A DNA stretch of 64,000 nucleotides from Neolewinella persica DSM 23188 (GCF_000373105.1 NZ_KB890415.1:108222-172221), one strand, 5' to 3'. Counted from the stretch's first letter, positions 43,778-52,703 are shown. Made by a program: numbers and translations. The notes: generated by a model from the letters alone, not told the origin.

Positions 43778-45397
43778 ATGACCTGGTTGACCTGGGTACT
43801 ACTATTGGGCTACGTAGCCCTTAGTTTTGCGCTCTACCGTCTGTTTCCTAAAGCTGGTAAGCCAGCTACCTCCGGATTGATCCCTGTTTACAACATGATG
43901 GTTGTGGCCGAGATCGTAGGACGAAAACCCTGGCATGCGCTCTTGCTGCTGATCCCTTACTTCAACGTCTTCATCTTTGCAGGACTAATGGTTGATTTGG
44001 CCAGATCATTTGGCCGGTTCAATTTCTTTGAACACGTAGCATCGGTGGTTGGCTCCTGGGGATATTTTGGTTGGCTAAGTACCAAGGATACAAACCACTA
44101 TAAGTACAACGGTCCGATCCTGGTGAAGGAGCGGGCTTTCCGTAAGGAGTTGGTCGCTGCAGAAAAAACCGGCGATAAACGGGAAGTCAATAAAGTGCAC
44201 GGCGCTTACCCGGAGTTTCAAAAGCCATTTTATCAGGACTGGGCCGAGGCGGCGATCTTCGCCATTTTCGCAGCGGCGTTTATTCGCCTGCTGCTCATCG
44301 AATCTTACATTATTCCTACACCTTCGATGGAAGGTAACCTTAACGTAGGTGACTTTTTGTTCGTCTCCAAGGTTCACTACGGGCTCCGTTTGCCGGAAAC
44401 CCTTCTGATGGTCCCACTTGCGCATAACCGCGCGCCATTCATTGGTGGCGAAAGCTACATCGAAGGGGCAGAGCTGCCTTATCGCCGCTTGCCTGCAATC
44501 GAGAAAATAGATCGTTACGACCCAGTGGTATTTAACGTGCCAGCTGGAGACAGCGTCTACATCACTCAATATCGTAATCATTACCCCTTTGAACGGCGGG
44601 CGGGAATGTTGTCGGCTCAAATGGAGCGTGCCATACAGACAGGACAACTGGAGCTCACTACGCGCCCCAGGGATAAGCGGGACCACTACGTAAAACGTGC
44701 CGTTGGCCTCCCGGGAGAACGCCTGGAGATCAAAAACCGGCAGGTATTTATCGATGGCAATCTGGTGGAAGATCCGGAGAATGTCCAGTTCTCTTACGTA
44801 CTGGACCCGGCACCTAAGGACATTAAGCCCGAGTGGAGTGATTGGGGCATTAGTGCGGAAGATCCACATCCCGGGCCAAATGGAGAACTTCGCATCTTCC
44901 TGAGCAAGGAGCAGAAAGAAAAACTGGAAGCCTCTGAGCCCGGTATGACCATCACCCCAACTGATAAGACGCCGGAGGGAGGCATCCGTATGTACCCGCA
45001 CGATGCAAAGTATTATGGGAATTGGTCCGTCGATAATTACGGCCCCATCATCATCCCGGCCAAAGGAATGACCATCAAGCTGGACGATGCGAAGCATCGG
45101 CTATACTGGCGTTGTATCAAGGTTTATGATGAGAACCCTTCTTACGAAAGTCGCGGGAATAAGTACTTCCTCAATGGAAAAGAAATAACGGAGTATACCT
45201 TCAAACAGGACTACTACTGGATGATGGGGGATAACCGCCATAACTCTGAAGACAGCCGCATCTGGGGCTTCGTTCCTGAAGACCACGTTTTAGGCAAACC
45301 GCTCTTCGTCTGGTTCTCGATCAAAGAAGGTAACCTGTTTAATGGGGTCAATTGGCACAGAATTGGACGTAATGCGTCTAAGCAAGGGGGGCTTTAG
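43778..45397 (+). CDS. lepB: Signal peptidase I (large Bacteroidota type)
   Basis: 539 residues from MTWLTWVLLLGYVAL; a frame open from 43691 is rejected. Two or three hydrophobic N-terminal segments lie before about residue 70, with another at 157-173. The catalytic Ser183 is in PTPSMEGNLNVGDF and Lys306 in YVKRAVGLPGERLEI; GDNRHNSEDSR with WGFVPEDHVLGKP closes the S26 fold. The insert between the catalytic boxes is much larger than in proteobacterial LepB, as usual in this phylum. It removes signal peptides at the outer face of the inner membrane. Confidence 0.93.
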   Translation: MTWLTWVLLLGYVALSFALYRLFPKAGKPATSGLIPVYNMMVVAEIVGRKPWHALLLLIPYFNVFIFAGLMVDLARSFGRFNFFEHVASVVGSWGYFGWLSTKDTNHYKYNGPILVKERAFRKELVAAEKTGDKREVNKVHGAYPEFQKPFYQDWAEAAIFAIFAAAFIRLLLIESYIIPTPSMEGNLNVGDFLFVSKVHYGLRLPETLLMVPLAHNRAPFIGGESYIEGAELPYRRLPAIEKIDRYDPVVFNVPAGDSVYITQYRNHYPFERRAGMLSAQMERAIQTGQLELTTRPRDKRDHYVKRAVGLPGERLEIKNRQVFIDGNLVEDPENVQFSYVLDPAPKDIKPEWSDWGISAEDPHPGPNGELRIFLSKEQKEKLEASEPGMTITPTDKTPEGGIRMYPHDAKYYGNWSVDNYGPIIIPAKGMTIKLDDAKHRLYWRCIKVYDENPSYESRGNKYFLNGKEITEYTFKQDYYWMMGDNRHNSEDSRIWGFVPEDHVLGKPLFVWFSIKEGNLFNGVNWHRIGRNASKQGGL

Positions 45398-45412
45398 CCC
45401 TGCGGGCTAATT

Positions 45413-45545
45413 AGACGAAAACTTGCTTCGCCTGTTTTCTTGTAGACAGGCCTTCGGCCTTTGTAGAAGGTAGACGCTTCCGCATGCAGTGCTACCAAGC
45501 GCGAAGTGCGTCTACCAAGAAAATGAGCGAAGCAAGTTTTCGTCT
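45413..45545. repeat. Long imperfect inverted repeat after lepB
   Basis: Arms of about 35 bp at 45413-45447 and 45510-45545 (AGACGAAAACTTGCTTCG and CGAAGCAAGTTTTCGTCT pair exactly) enclose smaller hairpins such as GGCCTTCGGCC and AGCGCGAAGTGCG. A GGGCTTTAGCCC hairpin precedes the left arm. It lies between convergent genes. Confidence 0.7.
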
Positions 45546-45546
45546 T

Positions 45547-45564
45547 AAAAAGCCTCCGGCTTTT
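45547..45564. terminator. Bidirectional terminator AAAAGCCTCCGGCTTTT
   Basis: A 7-bp stem with A and T runs on either side, overlapping the stop codon of the DM13 lipoprotein gene. It can end both lepB (plus) and the lipoprotein gene (minus). Confidence 0.55.
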
Positions 45565-46240
45565 ACTGAATCTGTCCGTCTCCCACCTTTACGTTGAAAG
45601 GCTTACAGAAGTAAAGGACGTAGGCGTATTCGTTCAAGCCAGCACCGGCGAAGGTGTACTCGTGAGCGCCATTGAAGGTCTCTACCGCACCAATTTCATA
45701 AGCTCCACTAATGGTATTAGGGTTGTTGCTGAGGTAAACGAATAGCCCGGGAAGTCGATTGTCGGCGTTGTAATCGTCTCCGAAAGAAAGATTCAGGTCT
45801 CCACCGGGGAGTTCCGTCAATACAAAATCACCCTTTAACGGGTAGCTGCTGGTGGTAGCAACGCTGCCAGTCCGCATCGTGGGCTCCACAACCACGGTCG
45901 AAGCACCTACTTCAATGGACGTGGTAAGGGTGGCGATTTCTCCGAATTCATCCTCGAAGGAAACGGTAATGTTGGTATTGCCTTCGGCAATAGCCGTTGC
46001 GAGGCCTGATTGATCAATAGCCAGTATTGCCTCGTCTGCAGAACTCCACTCAGGCACAACGGTTTCTTCCTGGCCTACGTTATTTATGAACTGGTGCTGA
46101 AATTGGTAGGTTGTACCTTCTTCAAGGCTGCTGACCGGGTTCTGAATTCGAATTGTGGGACTAACATAATCTTCCACGATGTCATCACCGATACAAGAAG
46201 CAAACAGACAAAGTGGGAGCACAAAAAGTAAAGAACGCAT
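45563..46240 (-). CDS. Lipoprotein with Ig-like and DM13 domains
   Basis: 225 residues. The lipobox LFASC puts the lipidated Cys at 16. An Ig-like (BIG2-type) domain spans about 28-112 (WSSADEAILAIDQSGLATAI and SVSFEDEFGE-like words). The C-terminal part SYPLKGDFVLTELPGG, LNLSFGDDYNADNRLPGLFVYLSNN and LYFCKPFNVKVGDGQI matches the DM13 domain, including its single conserved cysteine. DM13 domains are suggested to take part in redox or surface processes. It is anchored in the outer membrane or surface-exposed. Confidence 0.75.
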   Translation of the reverse strand: MRSLLFVLPLCLFASCIGDDIVEDYVSPTIRIQNPVSSLEEGTTYQFQHQFINNVGQEETVVPEWSSADEAILAIDQSGLATAIAEGNTNITVSFEDEFGEIATLTTSIEVGASTVVVEPTMRTGSVATTSSYPLKGDFVLTELPGGDLNLSFGDDYNADNRLPGLFVYLSNNPNTISGAYEIGAVETFNGAHEYTFAGAGLNEYAYVLYFCKPFNVKVGDGQIQ

Positions 46241-46532
46241 ATTGAAGATATTTCTCCCGAAGTTACGAGGAGATTCAGTACGTGGATTGTTGGCACGGGC
46301 TTGTTGTCGGGAATGCGACTAGTGGGAGTGCTGGGCTTTTGAAATAGGGTGGTATAAGGGTTGTCCTTCGTGCTCAAATATCTAAGCTATTTACTGGCCA
46401 GCTTCATAGGTTGACCAAGGTTATGCTCCGTGATAAACGCTAACTATGTTGACTGCGCCGAAAAAATAAGAATTAGGCCTACATTCCAACCCTTAACACG
46501 ATATTTGCAGTTCCTAACCATACCATACCAAC
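46241..46532. promoter_or_regulatory. Divergent promoter region
   Basis: 292 bases between two divergent genes. On the minus strand TAACTTCG (46258-46265) lies 17 bases before the lipoprotein ATG and resembles TAnnTTTG. For proline dehydrogenase, ATATTTG lies about 40 bases before its ATG. No gene is seen. Confidence 0.4.
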
Positions 46533-47792
46533 ATGAAAAAATCTGGCGGACCAGTCAAAGATTTTTCCCTTGCAAAGCAGGCTTTGAAAGACTTTGACGA
46601 ATTGACGGGACAACAGAAACTGCCGGACTTCGGGGATACCGAAGAAACTTTTCGGCATTTATCCAACTCCGAGTTGAAGAACAATGCCCGTCTTTTTAAA
46701 ATGATGGGTATGGACTGGCTGACGAACCTCATGTCCACCCTGGGTGTGGGGGCGGTCAATCTTGGGTTACCCGGTGCTGCCTGGATGGTGAAAAGTACGA
46801 TCTACCGACAATTCGTTGGTGGCACCAGCCTGGTCAATGCACTTCCGTTCATCGAGCGGTTATACGAACGCAACGTTACCAGTATGCTGGACTACGGAGC
46901 CGAAGCCAAGAGTACCGATCAGGACTACAATAATTTTATGAAGGAAGTTCTGCGGGGCATTGAGTTCAGCGCTGAGGCCCCCGCAGCTAATGCGGTAGTG
47001 GTAAAAATGACGGCACTCGCCCCCGATGCTTTACTGGTAAACCTTAATGATCAGGTTACCGACTTCGACACCACGACAAACGCTGATTTGCAGGCAACCC
47101 TCCGTCGCCTGGATGCTATTTGCGGATTGGCAGAAAAAAGAGGAGTGCAGGTTTACATTGACGGAGAAGAAAGCTGGATGCAGAATACCATTGACCAGCT
47201 GGCAAACCGAATGATGTCCCGCTATAACCGTAAGGACGTTATCGTACTGAATACGTTTCAGCTTTATCGTCACGACCGGCTGGCCTACCTGAAAAGGAGT
47301 CATGAGACTGCGCAACAAGAAGGATATAAACTAGGCGTAAAACTCGTACGTGGTGCCTACATGGTAAAGGAAAACACCCGGGCAAAAGCTAAGGGGTACC
47401 CCACGCCCATTCAGCCCAGCCTGGAAGCCACCCACGCTGATTTTAATGCTGCGGTGAGGTACTGCGTTGACAATGTCGAGACGATTTCCTGCTGCATTGG
47501 AAGCCATAATGAGGCAAGTATTCGCTTGCTTACAGAATTGATTGCTGAAAATGGATTGCCACGAAATCACCCACACCTGCGCTGCGCGCAGCTCCTGGGC
47601 ATGAGTGGTAACCTAACCTTTAATCTTGCAGCTAATGGGTACAATGCTTCCAAATATATGGTTTACGGACCAGTGAAAGAAGTGCTGCCTTACCTGGTAA
47701 GGCGTGCGCAGGAGAACGCCAGTGTCACCGGGGAAATGGGGCGGGAACTGGGATTGATCCAGGAGGAGATTAAGCGCAGGAACCTGGCCTAA
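46533..47792 (+). CDS. Proline dehydrogenase
   Basis: 419 residues. FAD-dependent PRODH barrel motifs are present: VKLVRGAYMVKEN (about 270), GSHNEASI, and the C-terminal YGPVKEVLPYLVRRAQEN that binds proline carboxylate through the arginine pair. It oxidises proline to pyrroline-5-carboxylate and passes electrons to quinone at the membrane. It is a single-function enzyme, not a PutA fusion; no pyrroline-carboxylate dehydrogenase gene is next to it. Confidence 0.93.
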   Translation: MKKSGGPVKDFSLAKQALKDFDELTGQQKLPDFGDTEETFRHLSNSELKNNARLFKMMGMDWLTNLMSTLGVGAVNLGLPGAAWMVKSTIYRQFVGGTSLVNALPFIERLYERNVTSMLDYGAEAKSTDQDYNNFMKEVLRGIEFSAEAPAANAVVVKMTALAPDALLVNLNDQVTDFDTTTNADLQATLRRLDAICGLAEKRGVQVYIDGEESWMQNTIDQLANRMMSRYNRKDVIVLNTFQLYRHDRLAYLKRSHETAQQEGYKLGVKLVRGAYMVKENTRAKAKGYPTPIQPSLEATHADFNAAVRYCVDNVETISCCIGSHNEASIRLLTELIAENGLPRNHPHLRCAQLLGMSGNLTFNLAANGYNASKYMVYGPVKEVLPYLVRRAQENASVTGEMGRELGLIQEEIKRRNLA

Positions 47793-47871
47793 GCTCCAAC
47801 TAAATACTGTTTTTCTGTCAAACGACACCCAACAGTTCGTTAACGGTCCCCTTCATCTCAGAAAGCAATCG

Positions 47872-47879
47872 TAATTTCG
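47872..47879 (+). promoter_or_regulatory. -7 box before the thioredoxin-like lipoprotein gene
   Basis: TAATTTCG, one base off TAnnTTTG, 20 bases before the ATG at 47900. No clear -33 box. Confidence 0.3.
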
Positions 47880-47899
47880 CCCCCGCAAAAATCAAGCTC

Positions 47900-49375
47900 A
47901 TGCGTCTGCTCATCTTCTTAATCGCCCTAACTTCTATGGTCTCCTGCGGTGACCCCGCTGGCGCAACCGGTACTTCTTCAGGAAGTGATTCGGTCACCAG
48001 TACAGTAACAACTGCAAGCTTAGAGGCCCGGCAACTGGAAAGCCCGGATATCCGCGTAACACTCACCGGAGCTCAACAGGAAGGTGTGCTGTTAATTGGT
48101 CAGTTTGCGGAGCAGCAATACAAGGCCGCTGAAGGTGTTGTTGACGGTAATTCCGTTGTCTTTAAGCAAAGTGAGCCTTTTAAACCGGGGCATTACTACG
48201 CCTACTTCACCGATGGTTCAGCCATGCAGATGTTGATCGATCAGGACCAGACCTTCTCGCTGTCCGGAAATAAAGGCGGCGCCCTCTCTGAGGTTAAAGT
48301 AGAAGGTAGTCTCGATAATCAGTTGTTGTACGAAACACTTGCTTTCGAAGCAGACATGGCCGAAGAATTCCGGGTAGTAACCCAGGGACTGGGCCAACTC
48401 CAGTCGGGCTCACCTGGCTACGTAGAATTGGAGGCCGAGAGAGCAGCCCTGGTAGAGAAGCGGGAAGCCTTTCAGGACGAGCGTTTCAATAAGTACCCCA
48501 ATTCTATATTTACGGCCTTCAAGCGTGCCGGCCGAAACCCCCGACTGCGTGAAATTCGCCTGGCTGATGGTTCCCTGGACGAAAAAGCCCAGGTGGATGG
48601 TTTCCGGGAGGACTTCTGGGACGGCGTCAATTTCGCCGATATTCGCTTGCTCAACACCCCGGTCATCTTCAATAAATTGAAGCGGTACATTACTGAGTTG
48701 ACCCCGCAAAATGCGAATGCCATCATCGAATCTACCGATATGCTGATGGAAAAGGTCTTGCCACATCCGGATTACTACAAGTTTATTGCTAACTGGATCA
48801 CGCTTCAGTATGAACCCGGAAAGACCACGGTGATGGACGGTGCAGCCATCCATGTCCATATGATCCAGAATTACTTTACAAAGGAACGTGCTTTCTGGTC
48901 CGACAGCATGACGGTTTACGGACTCCAGCAACGCGCTGATCAAATGGCTTACAGCCTGGTTGGTCAACAAGGTCCGGACGTTACGGTACCTGGTATCGAC
49001 GGCAAACCGAAACGCCTGTATGACCTTAAGAAACCATACATCGCAGTATTTATGTTCAACCCGGATTGCGAACACTGCATTGAAGAGACCCCGAAACTGG
49101 TTCAGGCTTACGAAGGGCTCAAGAATGAGTTGGACATCTACGCGATTGCCCTCGATACAGACGCTGCTAAATGGAAAAGTTTCGTAAAACAGTACGGTTT
49201 GGATAAGTTCACTAACGTGTACGACCCAACTAACCGCTCCATTTTCAAGACTTACTACGTAGACAATACGCCAGAGCTTTACCTGCTTGGCCCTGATCGT
49301 AAAATCGTTTCTAAGAACCTGAAAGTAACGCAGCTGGCACAGGCTATTGAGTTGGCCAAGTCTAAGAGTAAGTAG
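47900..49375 (+). CDS. TlpA-like thioredoxin-fold lipoprotein
   Basis: 491 residues. The lipobox SMVSCG gives lipidated Cys 16. An N-terminal DUF4369-like beta domain (VRVTLTGAQQEGVLLIGQFA-like words) is followed by a helical middle part and a C-terminal thioredoxin fold, where PDCEHC (Cys 390 and 393) with the flanking FMFN and IEETPKL is the redox CxxC site. Proteins of this build reduce or oxidise disulphides in the periplasm of Bacteroidota. It ends five bases from the convergent HU/SPOR gene. Confidence 0.85.
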   Translation: MRLLIFLIALTSMVSCGDPAGATGTSSGSDSVTSTVTTASLEARQLESPDIRVTLTGAQQEGVLLIGQFAEQQYKAAEGVVDGNSVVFKQSEPFKPGHYYAYFTDGSAMQMLIDQDQTFSLSGNKGGALSEVKVEGSLDNQLLYETLAFEADMAEEFRVVTQGLGQLQSGSPGYVELEAERAALVEKREAFQDERFNKYPNSIFTAFKRAGRNPRLREIRLADGSLDEKAQVDGFREDFWDGVNFADIRLLNTPVIFNKLKRYITELTPQNANAIIESTDMLMEKVLPHPDYYKFIANWITLQYEPGKTTVMDGAAIHVHMIQNYFTKERAFWSDSMTVYGLQQRADQMAYSLVGQQGPDVTVPGIDGKPKRLYDLKKPYIAVFMFNPDCEHCIEETPKLVQAYEGLKNELDIYAIALDTDAAKWKSFVKQYGLDKFTNVYDPTNRSIFKTYYVDNTPELYLLGPDRKIVSKNLKVTQLAQAIELAKSKSK

Positions 49376-49380
49376 GGCAC

Positions 49381-50514
49381 TTAGTCCCGGACTTTCTCCC
49401 CATTAATTTCCATCACGAAAGCATCAGAGAATAAGCGCTGCACCCGTTCAAGCGCGTCCTGCAATTCATCCTCCGTGCTGTATTCGAGGCGGGCCCCGAT
49501 GCGGGTGTAACGACCTTCAGGTTCGGAAAAAGAGAGGAAGCCGGCGGCTTCTATCCGATCAATATTTTTATTGACGTTGCGTTGGCTGCCAAAAAGACCG
49601 GTAGCGATCAGTGCAATATTTTTACCATTAGTCTGTGCCGGAAAGGAAGGCGTGGCGGCGGGTGTGGTTTGAGTATCCGGTTCAACGGGAGTAGAAGTGG
49701 TAGGAGTTGATGACGTTGGTTCCTGGTTGACCCGGTCGTCGCCCAGGCGGGGTGGATCTTCTGGCTTGATCGTTTCTGCTTCTACCGCGCTCGGACCAGG
49801 AGAAACATTGACGCGGTTAGAAGGAATATCTTTGGACGGTAAGCGTGGAGCTTCAGTAGCTGGTGTATCCGGAACACTGTCAATTGATAATTGAAAAACC
49901 TGATAAATACCCGCAAAAACGAGAAGGACAAATAAAAATGCCGCTACGTACCAGAGCGCCTTTCTGAGTTCCGGGTGGTACAATACCACATCACGTTTCC
50001 GAACCCTTGTGGTACTGTTAAGACCATTATCTTTCGCAGCCTGCGGATTTGCCATCATCGGATCTGCGGCTGCCCGTCGTTGCTTTTCTGTGCGGACGAT
50101 GGGGCGAAGTTCAATGCCAGGAAGTCCAAAGCTCTCCTTGCTAAAATTGTCTCCGGCAGGGGTGAACTTCAGTTGCTCGTCATGGTGTTTGAAAAAGCGG
50201 CCGATGCCCTCAATGGTAAAAGACCGGCCGGCATCGAGGTTCTCCCGCATATTGCGAATGAACTCCTCCAGCGATTTACTGGCCTCCGAATGGGTGTACG
50301 CTCCGCTATTTTCAAGAGCGGCAACAATCCGGCCATCATCGAGTACCAGGTTGGCGTTAAAAGTGACCAACTCAGATGGTGGAAGCGCCTTGCCCTCCAT
50401 AGGGCTGATCAGTGCCGGCTGGGGTTGAAGCCGCAGCGTTCCTAGACCAGGGAGGCAAACCTGGTCCTCTTCCATCAATAAATGACGTATGGTGTCGGTA
50501 ATGGTCGTTGACAT
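49381..50514 (-). CDS. HU-CCDC81 and SPOR domain membrane protein
   Basis: 377 residues. Two HU-like CCDC81 domains in tandem (1-130: VCLPGLGTLRLQPQPALI and SFTIEGIGRFFKHHDEQ) are followed by one membrane helix (about 192-212, LWYVAAFLFVLLVFAGIYQV), a Pro/Thr-rich linker and a SPOR domain (about 300-375, IALIATGLFGSQRNVNKNID). SPOR domains bind denuded peptidoglycan at division sites. The protein thus links a cytoplasmic HU-like part, possibly DNA-binding, with the septal cell wall. A TAACTTTG box (50519-50526, minus strand) lies only four bases before the ATG. Confidence 0.9.
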   Translation of the reverse strand: MSTTITDTIRHLLMEEDQVCLPGLGTLRLQPQPALISPMEGKALPPSELVTFNANLVLDDGRIVAALENSGAYTHSEASKSLEEFIRNMRENLDAGRSFTIEGIGRFFKHHDEQLKFTPAGDNFSKESFGLPGIELRPIVRTEKQRRAAADPMMANPQAAKDNGLNSTTRVRKRDVVLYHPELRKALWYVAAFLFVLLVFAGIYQVFQLSIDSVPDTPATEAPRLPSKDIPSNRVNVSPGPSAVEAETIKPEDPPRLGDDRVNQEPTSSTPTTSTPVEPDTQTTPAATPSFPAQTNGKNIALIATGLFGSQRNVNKNIDRIEAAGFLSFSEPEGRYTRIGARLEYSTEDELQDALERVQRLFSDAFVMEINGEKVRD

Positions 50515-50518
50515 ATCA

Positions 50519-50526
50519 CAAAGTTA
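50519..50526 (-). promoter_or_regulatory. -7 box next to the HU/SPOR start codon
   Basis: On the minus strand TAACTTTG is an exact TAnnTTTG, four bases before the ATG. If used, the transcript would be leaderless or start inside the first codon. Confidence 0.4.
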
Positions 50527-50571
50527 GCAACTTAGGGTCAAACGCGTTTTGACTTTGCCGGTAAACGGTTT

Positions 50572-50590
50572 TTGCACCTGCGGCCGCGCC
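50572..50590 (-). repeat. 19-bp boundary motif, intergenic copy
   Basis: TTGCACCTGCGGCCGCGCC, preceded by a T run, identical to the copy at 22862. Octamer array D follows at once. Confidence 0.85.
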
Positions 50591-50597
50591 AGAAAAA

Positions 50598-50755
50598 TCA
50601 ATGGTAGAATAATAGAATGAGCGAATGATTGAATGGCTGCCGCTCTTACCACTAACTGCGCTGCGCTTGTTCGCCTTGATGAGTACCCGAAGGGCTGCGA
50701 ACGGTGCTTGCGGCAGTTATTCTCTAATTCTCTCCTTCAATTATTCAATTATTTC
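50598..50755. repeat. Octamer-period inverted array, GAATAATA type (copy D)
   Basis: Left units GAATGGTA-like: GAATAATA, GAATGAGC, GAATGATT, GAATGGCT, then GCCGC. Right arm mirrored: GCGGCAGTTATTCTCTAATT, then CTCTCCTTCAATTATTCAAT and TATTTCTC. The loop carries the words CTGCGCTGCGCTTGTTCGCC and GGGCTGCGAACGGTGCTTGC, nearly as in copies A, B and F. It runs up to the stop of the lipoprotein gene. Confidence 0.8.
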
Positions 50756-51427
50756 TCAAAGCTGCTTATTGTACAAAATCGTCTCCGTACTAACACCCAG
50801 CATACTCATCTCCAGTACGTCGGGCGTGAGGCGGATAATGCCGTAACAATCTGTACCCCCCGGACCAGAAATCGTAAAGCAGGCAATTTCCATTTCTATC
50901 CCTGCATTACAGGCACCGGGGCAGTTGGCGTGGTAGGTCATGGCTTCCTGAAAGAGCATCTCACCGTTGTAGTACGTGGTGTAATGGTCAGGTGTGAACT
51001 CAACGATTTCTTGATTGTCAGCACTATTGACCCACATTCCGGTAAGTACAGAAGCAAGCTGCGCTTCTGCGGAATTCGGAGCTGGAGAATAGGTAGAAGG
51101 CGCGGCCGCAGGTGCGGTGGAACCGTAAGATGCAGGGGCCGCAGGATCGCCTTTTGACGCCTGGGACGGATACAGGGGGGCTGATTGGTAAGTCCCTGGT
51201 AAATCACCCGGTGTGCCTTGAGCCTCCATGGTTGGTACGGTACCTGCAGGAACGGGCATCGGCGTTGAGCTGCTCATTGGCACCGGACTGGAGGCCGGAT
51301 CATACGCCGGGCCCTCCAGGCCAACCGGAGGCTGCGGCGCAGCTTCGGCCGTTTCTTTATTTTCCAGCTTCATAATTTTACAGCCGACGAAAAGGGTCAG
51401 GGATAATAAAAGCAGTAGTAGTCGCAT
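50756..51427 (-). CDS. Proline-rich lipoprotein of unknown function
   Basis: 223 residues from MRLLLLLLSLTLFVGCKIMK (lipobox, Cys 16); an upstream in-frame start is rejected because it would bury this signal. A low-complexity Pro/Ser/Ala/Thr stretch (about 30-130) leads to a globular C-terminal domain with four cysteines (ANCPGACNAGIEMEIACFT and TDCYGIIRL) and LTGMWVNSADNQEIVEF, which looks like a small lipocalin-type or META-like barrel. Part of the Pro/Ala stretch (STAPAAAPS) is encoded by a copy of the 19-bp motif at 51099-51117. Confidence 0.7.
   Translation of the reverse strand: MRLLLLLLSLTLFVGCKIMKLENKETAEAAPQPPVGLEGPAYDPASSPVPMSSSTPMPVPAGTVPTMEAQGTPGDLPGTYQSAPLYPSQASKGDPAAPASYGSTAPAAAPSTYSPAPNSAEAQLASVLTGMWVNSADNQEIVEFTPDHYTTYYNGEMLFQEAMTYHANCPGACNAGIEMEIACFTISGPGGTDCYGIIRLTPDVLEMSMLGVSTETILYNKQL
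51099..51117 (+). repeat. 19-bp boundary motif inside the lipoprotein gene
   Basis: GGCGCGGCCGCAGGTGCGG. The coding strand reads Thr-Ala-Pro-Ala-Ala-Ala-Pro. Confidence 0.75.
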
Positions 51428-51437
51428 GGCTGGGTTT

Positions 51438-52580
51438 TTAATTAGTAACGTATAAAGGCGGGTGATTGTCAATAAAAGTAACAACTTCTGACGGACCATC
51501 TGTTAAATATAGGTAATCCGCGTAGGCCTTGCCCTCCGAAAGTTGGGTGATCAGCGCAAATAGATTAGTCTCTTCTACGTAGCGCTTTTTGCCCAGAAAC
51601 ACCATCGGACTAACGTAACCAAAAGTGACGTAATGGTTTTGTGTGGCATCCATGAAGATTTCCTGGGTCGTGCCCGCGCTCCCCGGGGCGTACACGATGC
51701 CGTAAAGTGCAATGGCCAGCAAGGTGTCTTCCCGAATGCTGTTACTGAAATACTTAGCAATGTACGTGGCAAACAAGTTGCTTGGTTCATGGCCGTAAAA
51801 CCAGGTAGGGATCGCAAGGCTTTCGGTCCCTTCGGGAAAACGGTCCAGAATGGCGTAAGCCGCCGCCTGAAATCCGGGGTCACGGTAGGTAGGTGCTTTG
51901 GCCAGGGTATCAAATACCCAGGTCAATTCTTCTTCGGCCACTCCAGCAAGGTAGGCCCCCAGGTTGGCTGCTTCCATGATTCCAGGGCCGCCGCCCGACA
52001 CAACAAAATAACCTGCTTCGGCAAGCTTTTTTGCGGTCCGAAGGCTGGTCCGGTAGTCATCTGTATCCCGGCCTGTTCCGTGCCCTCCCATAAAGCCTAC
52101 GGTCTTACGACGGGGTAGTCCATCCGCATTGAAGTCCAGCAAACGGCGCAGCCCCTCATCAATGCTGAAGTCGTGAAGTCGCTGCCAAAGTGCCTCGTTG
52201 ATGCTGGGGCAACGCTTTGCTTCCTCGAAGTGCTGGTAAATATTGAGGTCTATGCTGTTGTCCACCACTTCACTGTAACCGGACATGAGCTCCCGCCAGG
52301 TGTACAGGTTTCTGCGCAACGGCCGGTAAGGGAGGCTCTCCGGTGCGTGCAGCAGGTTGGCACCGCGTTTTCTCAATGAAAATTCTGTTTCCAGCGGCAT
52401 CTTGCAGCCGACGAAAAGGGTAGTATCGTCCACTACATAGTCAGCCCAATTGAAAGTGAGTTCGGTCAGGTCTATATCCACCAGGGTTGTTCCGGTCAGG
52501 TCTTTGGTGCCGGAGAGTACCCAGTCATCGTCAATGGTTCTTAATATAGGGCAGGCTTCATTGCCAAATTTTGTGGACAT
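51438..52580 (-). CDS. LOG-family (Rossmann-fold, lysine-decarboxylase-like) protein
   Basis: 380 residues. The C-terminal two thirds carry the LOG motif set in outline: VGFMGGHGTGRD, VVSGGGPGIMEAANLGA and, in place of PGGxGTxxE, PGSAGTTQEIF. LOG enzymes cleave nucleoside monophosphates at the base; here one glycine is serine, so activity is uncertain. An N-terminal extension of about 140 residues is not part of the classic fold. The gene is cytosolic and lies 10 bases upstream of the lipoprotein gene on the same strand, so the two may be co-transcribed. Confidence 0.8.
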   Translation of the reverse strand: MSTKFGNEACPILRTIDDDWVLSGTKDLTGTTLVDIDLTELTFNWADYVVDDTTLFVGCKMPLETEFSLRKRGANLLHAPESLPYRPLRRNLYTWRELMSGYSEVVDNSIDLNIYQHFEEAKRCPSINEALWQRLHDFSIDEGLRRLLDFNADGLPRRKTVGFMGGHGTGRDTDDYRTSLRTAKKLAEAGYFVVSGGGPGIMEAANLGAYLAGVAEEELTWVFDTLAKAPTYRDPGFQAAAYAILDRFPEGTESLAIPTWFYGHEPSNLFATYIAKYFSNSIREDTLLAIALYGIVYAPGSAGTTQEIFMDATQNHYVTFGYVSPMVFLGKKRYVEETNLFALITQLSEGKAYADYLYLTDGPSEVVTFIDNHPPLYVTN

Positions 52581-52703
52581 GGGGTCTGGTTATCGGGTTA
52601 TCAGGTTGTCTGGCCGTAACCTGAATTGGCCCCAAGGCTCAAGTAGCCGAAAGGAGAACAGGTTCTCTGGGGTCTGGTTAGCAGGTTGTCTAGCCGTCAG
52701 GAA
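52577..52703. repeat. Octamer-period array, GGTTATCG type (direct copies)
   Basis: Units GGTTATCG, GGTTATCA, GGTTGTCT, GGCCGTAA at about 52589-52620, and again GGTTAGCA, GGTTGTCT, AGCCGTCA at 52676-52701, each preceded by GGGGTCT. The two blocks are direct, not inverted, and the second runs into the 3-prime end of coaE. The unit is the complement of the one at 43188-43320. Confidence 0.7.

Noticed and set aside
44075-45097. A 340-codon open frame on the minus strand
   Set aside because: Wholly antisense to lepB, whose catalytic motifs prove the plus frame.
48410-49075. A 221-codon open frame on the minus strand
   Set aside because: Antisense to the thioredoxin-like lipoprotein gene, with no recognisable features.
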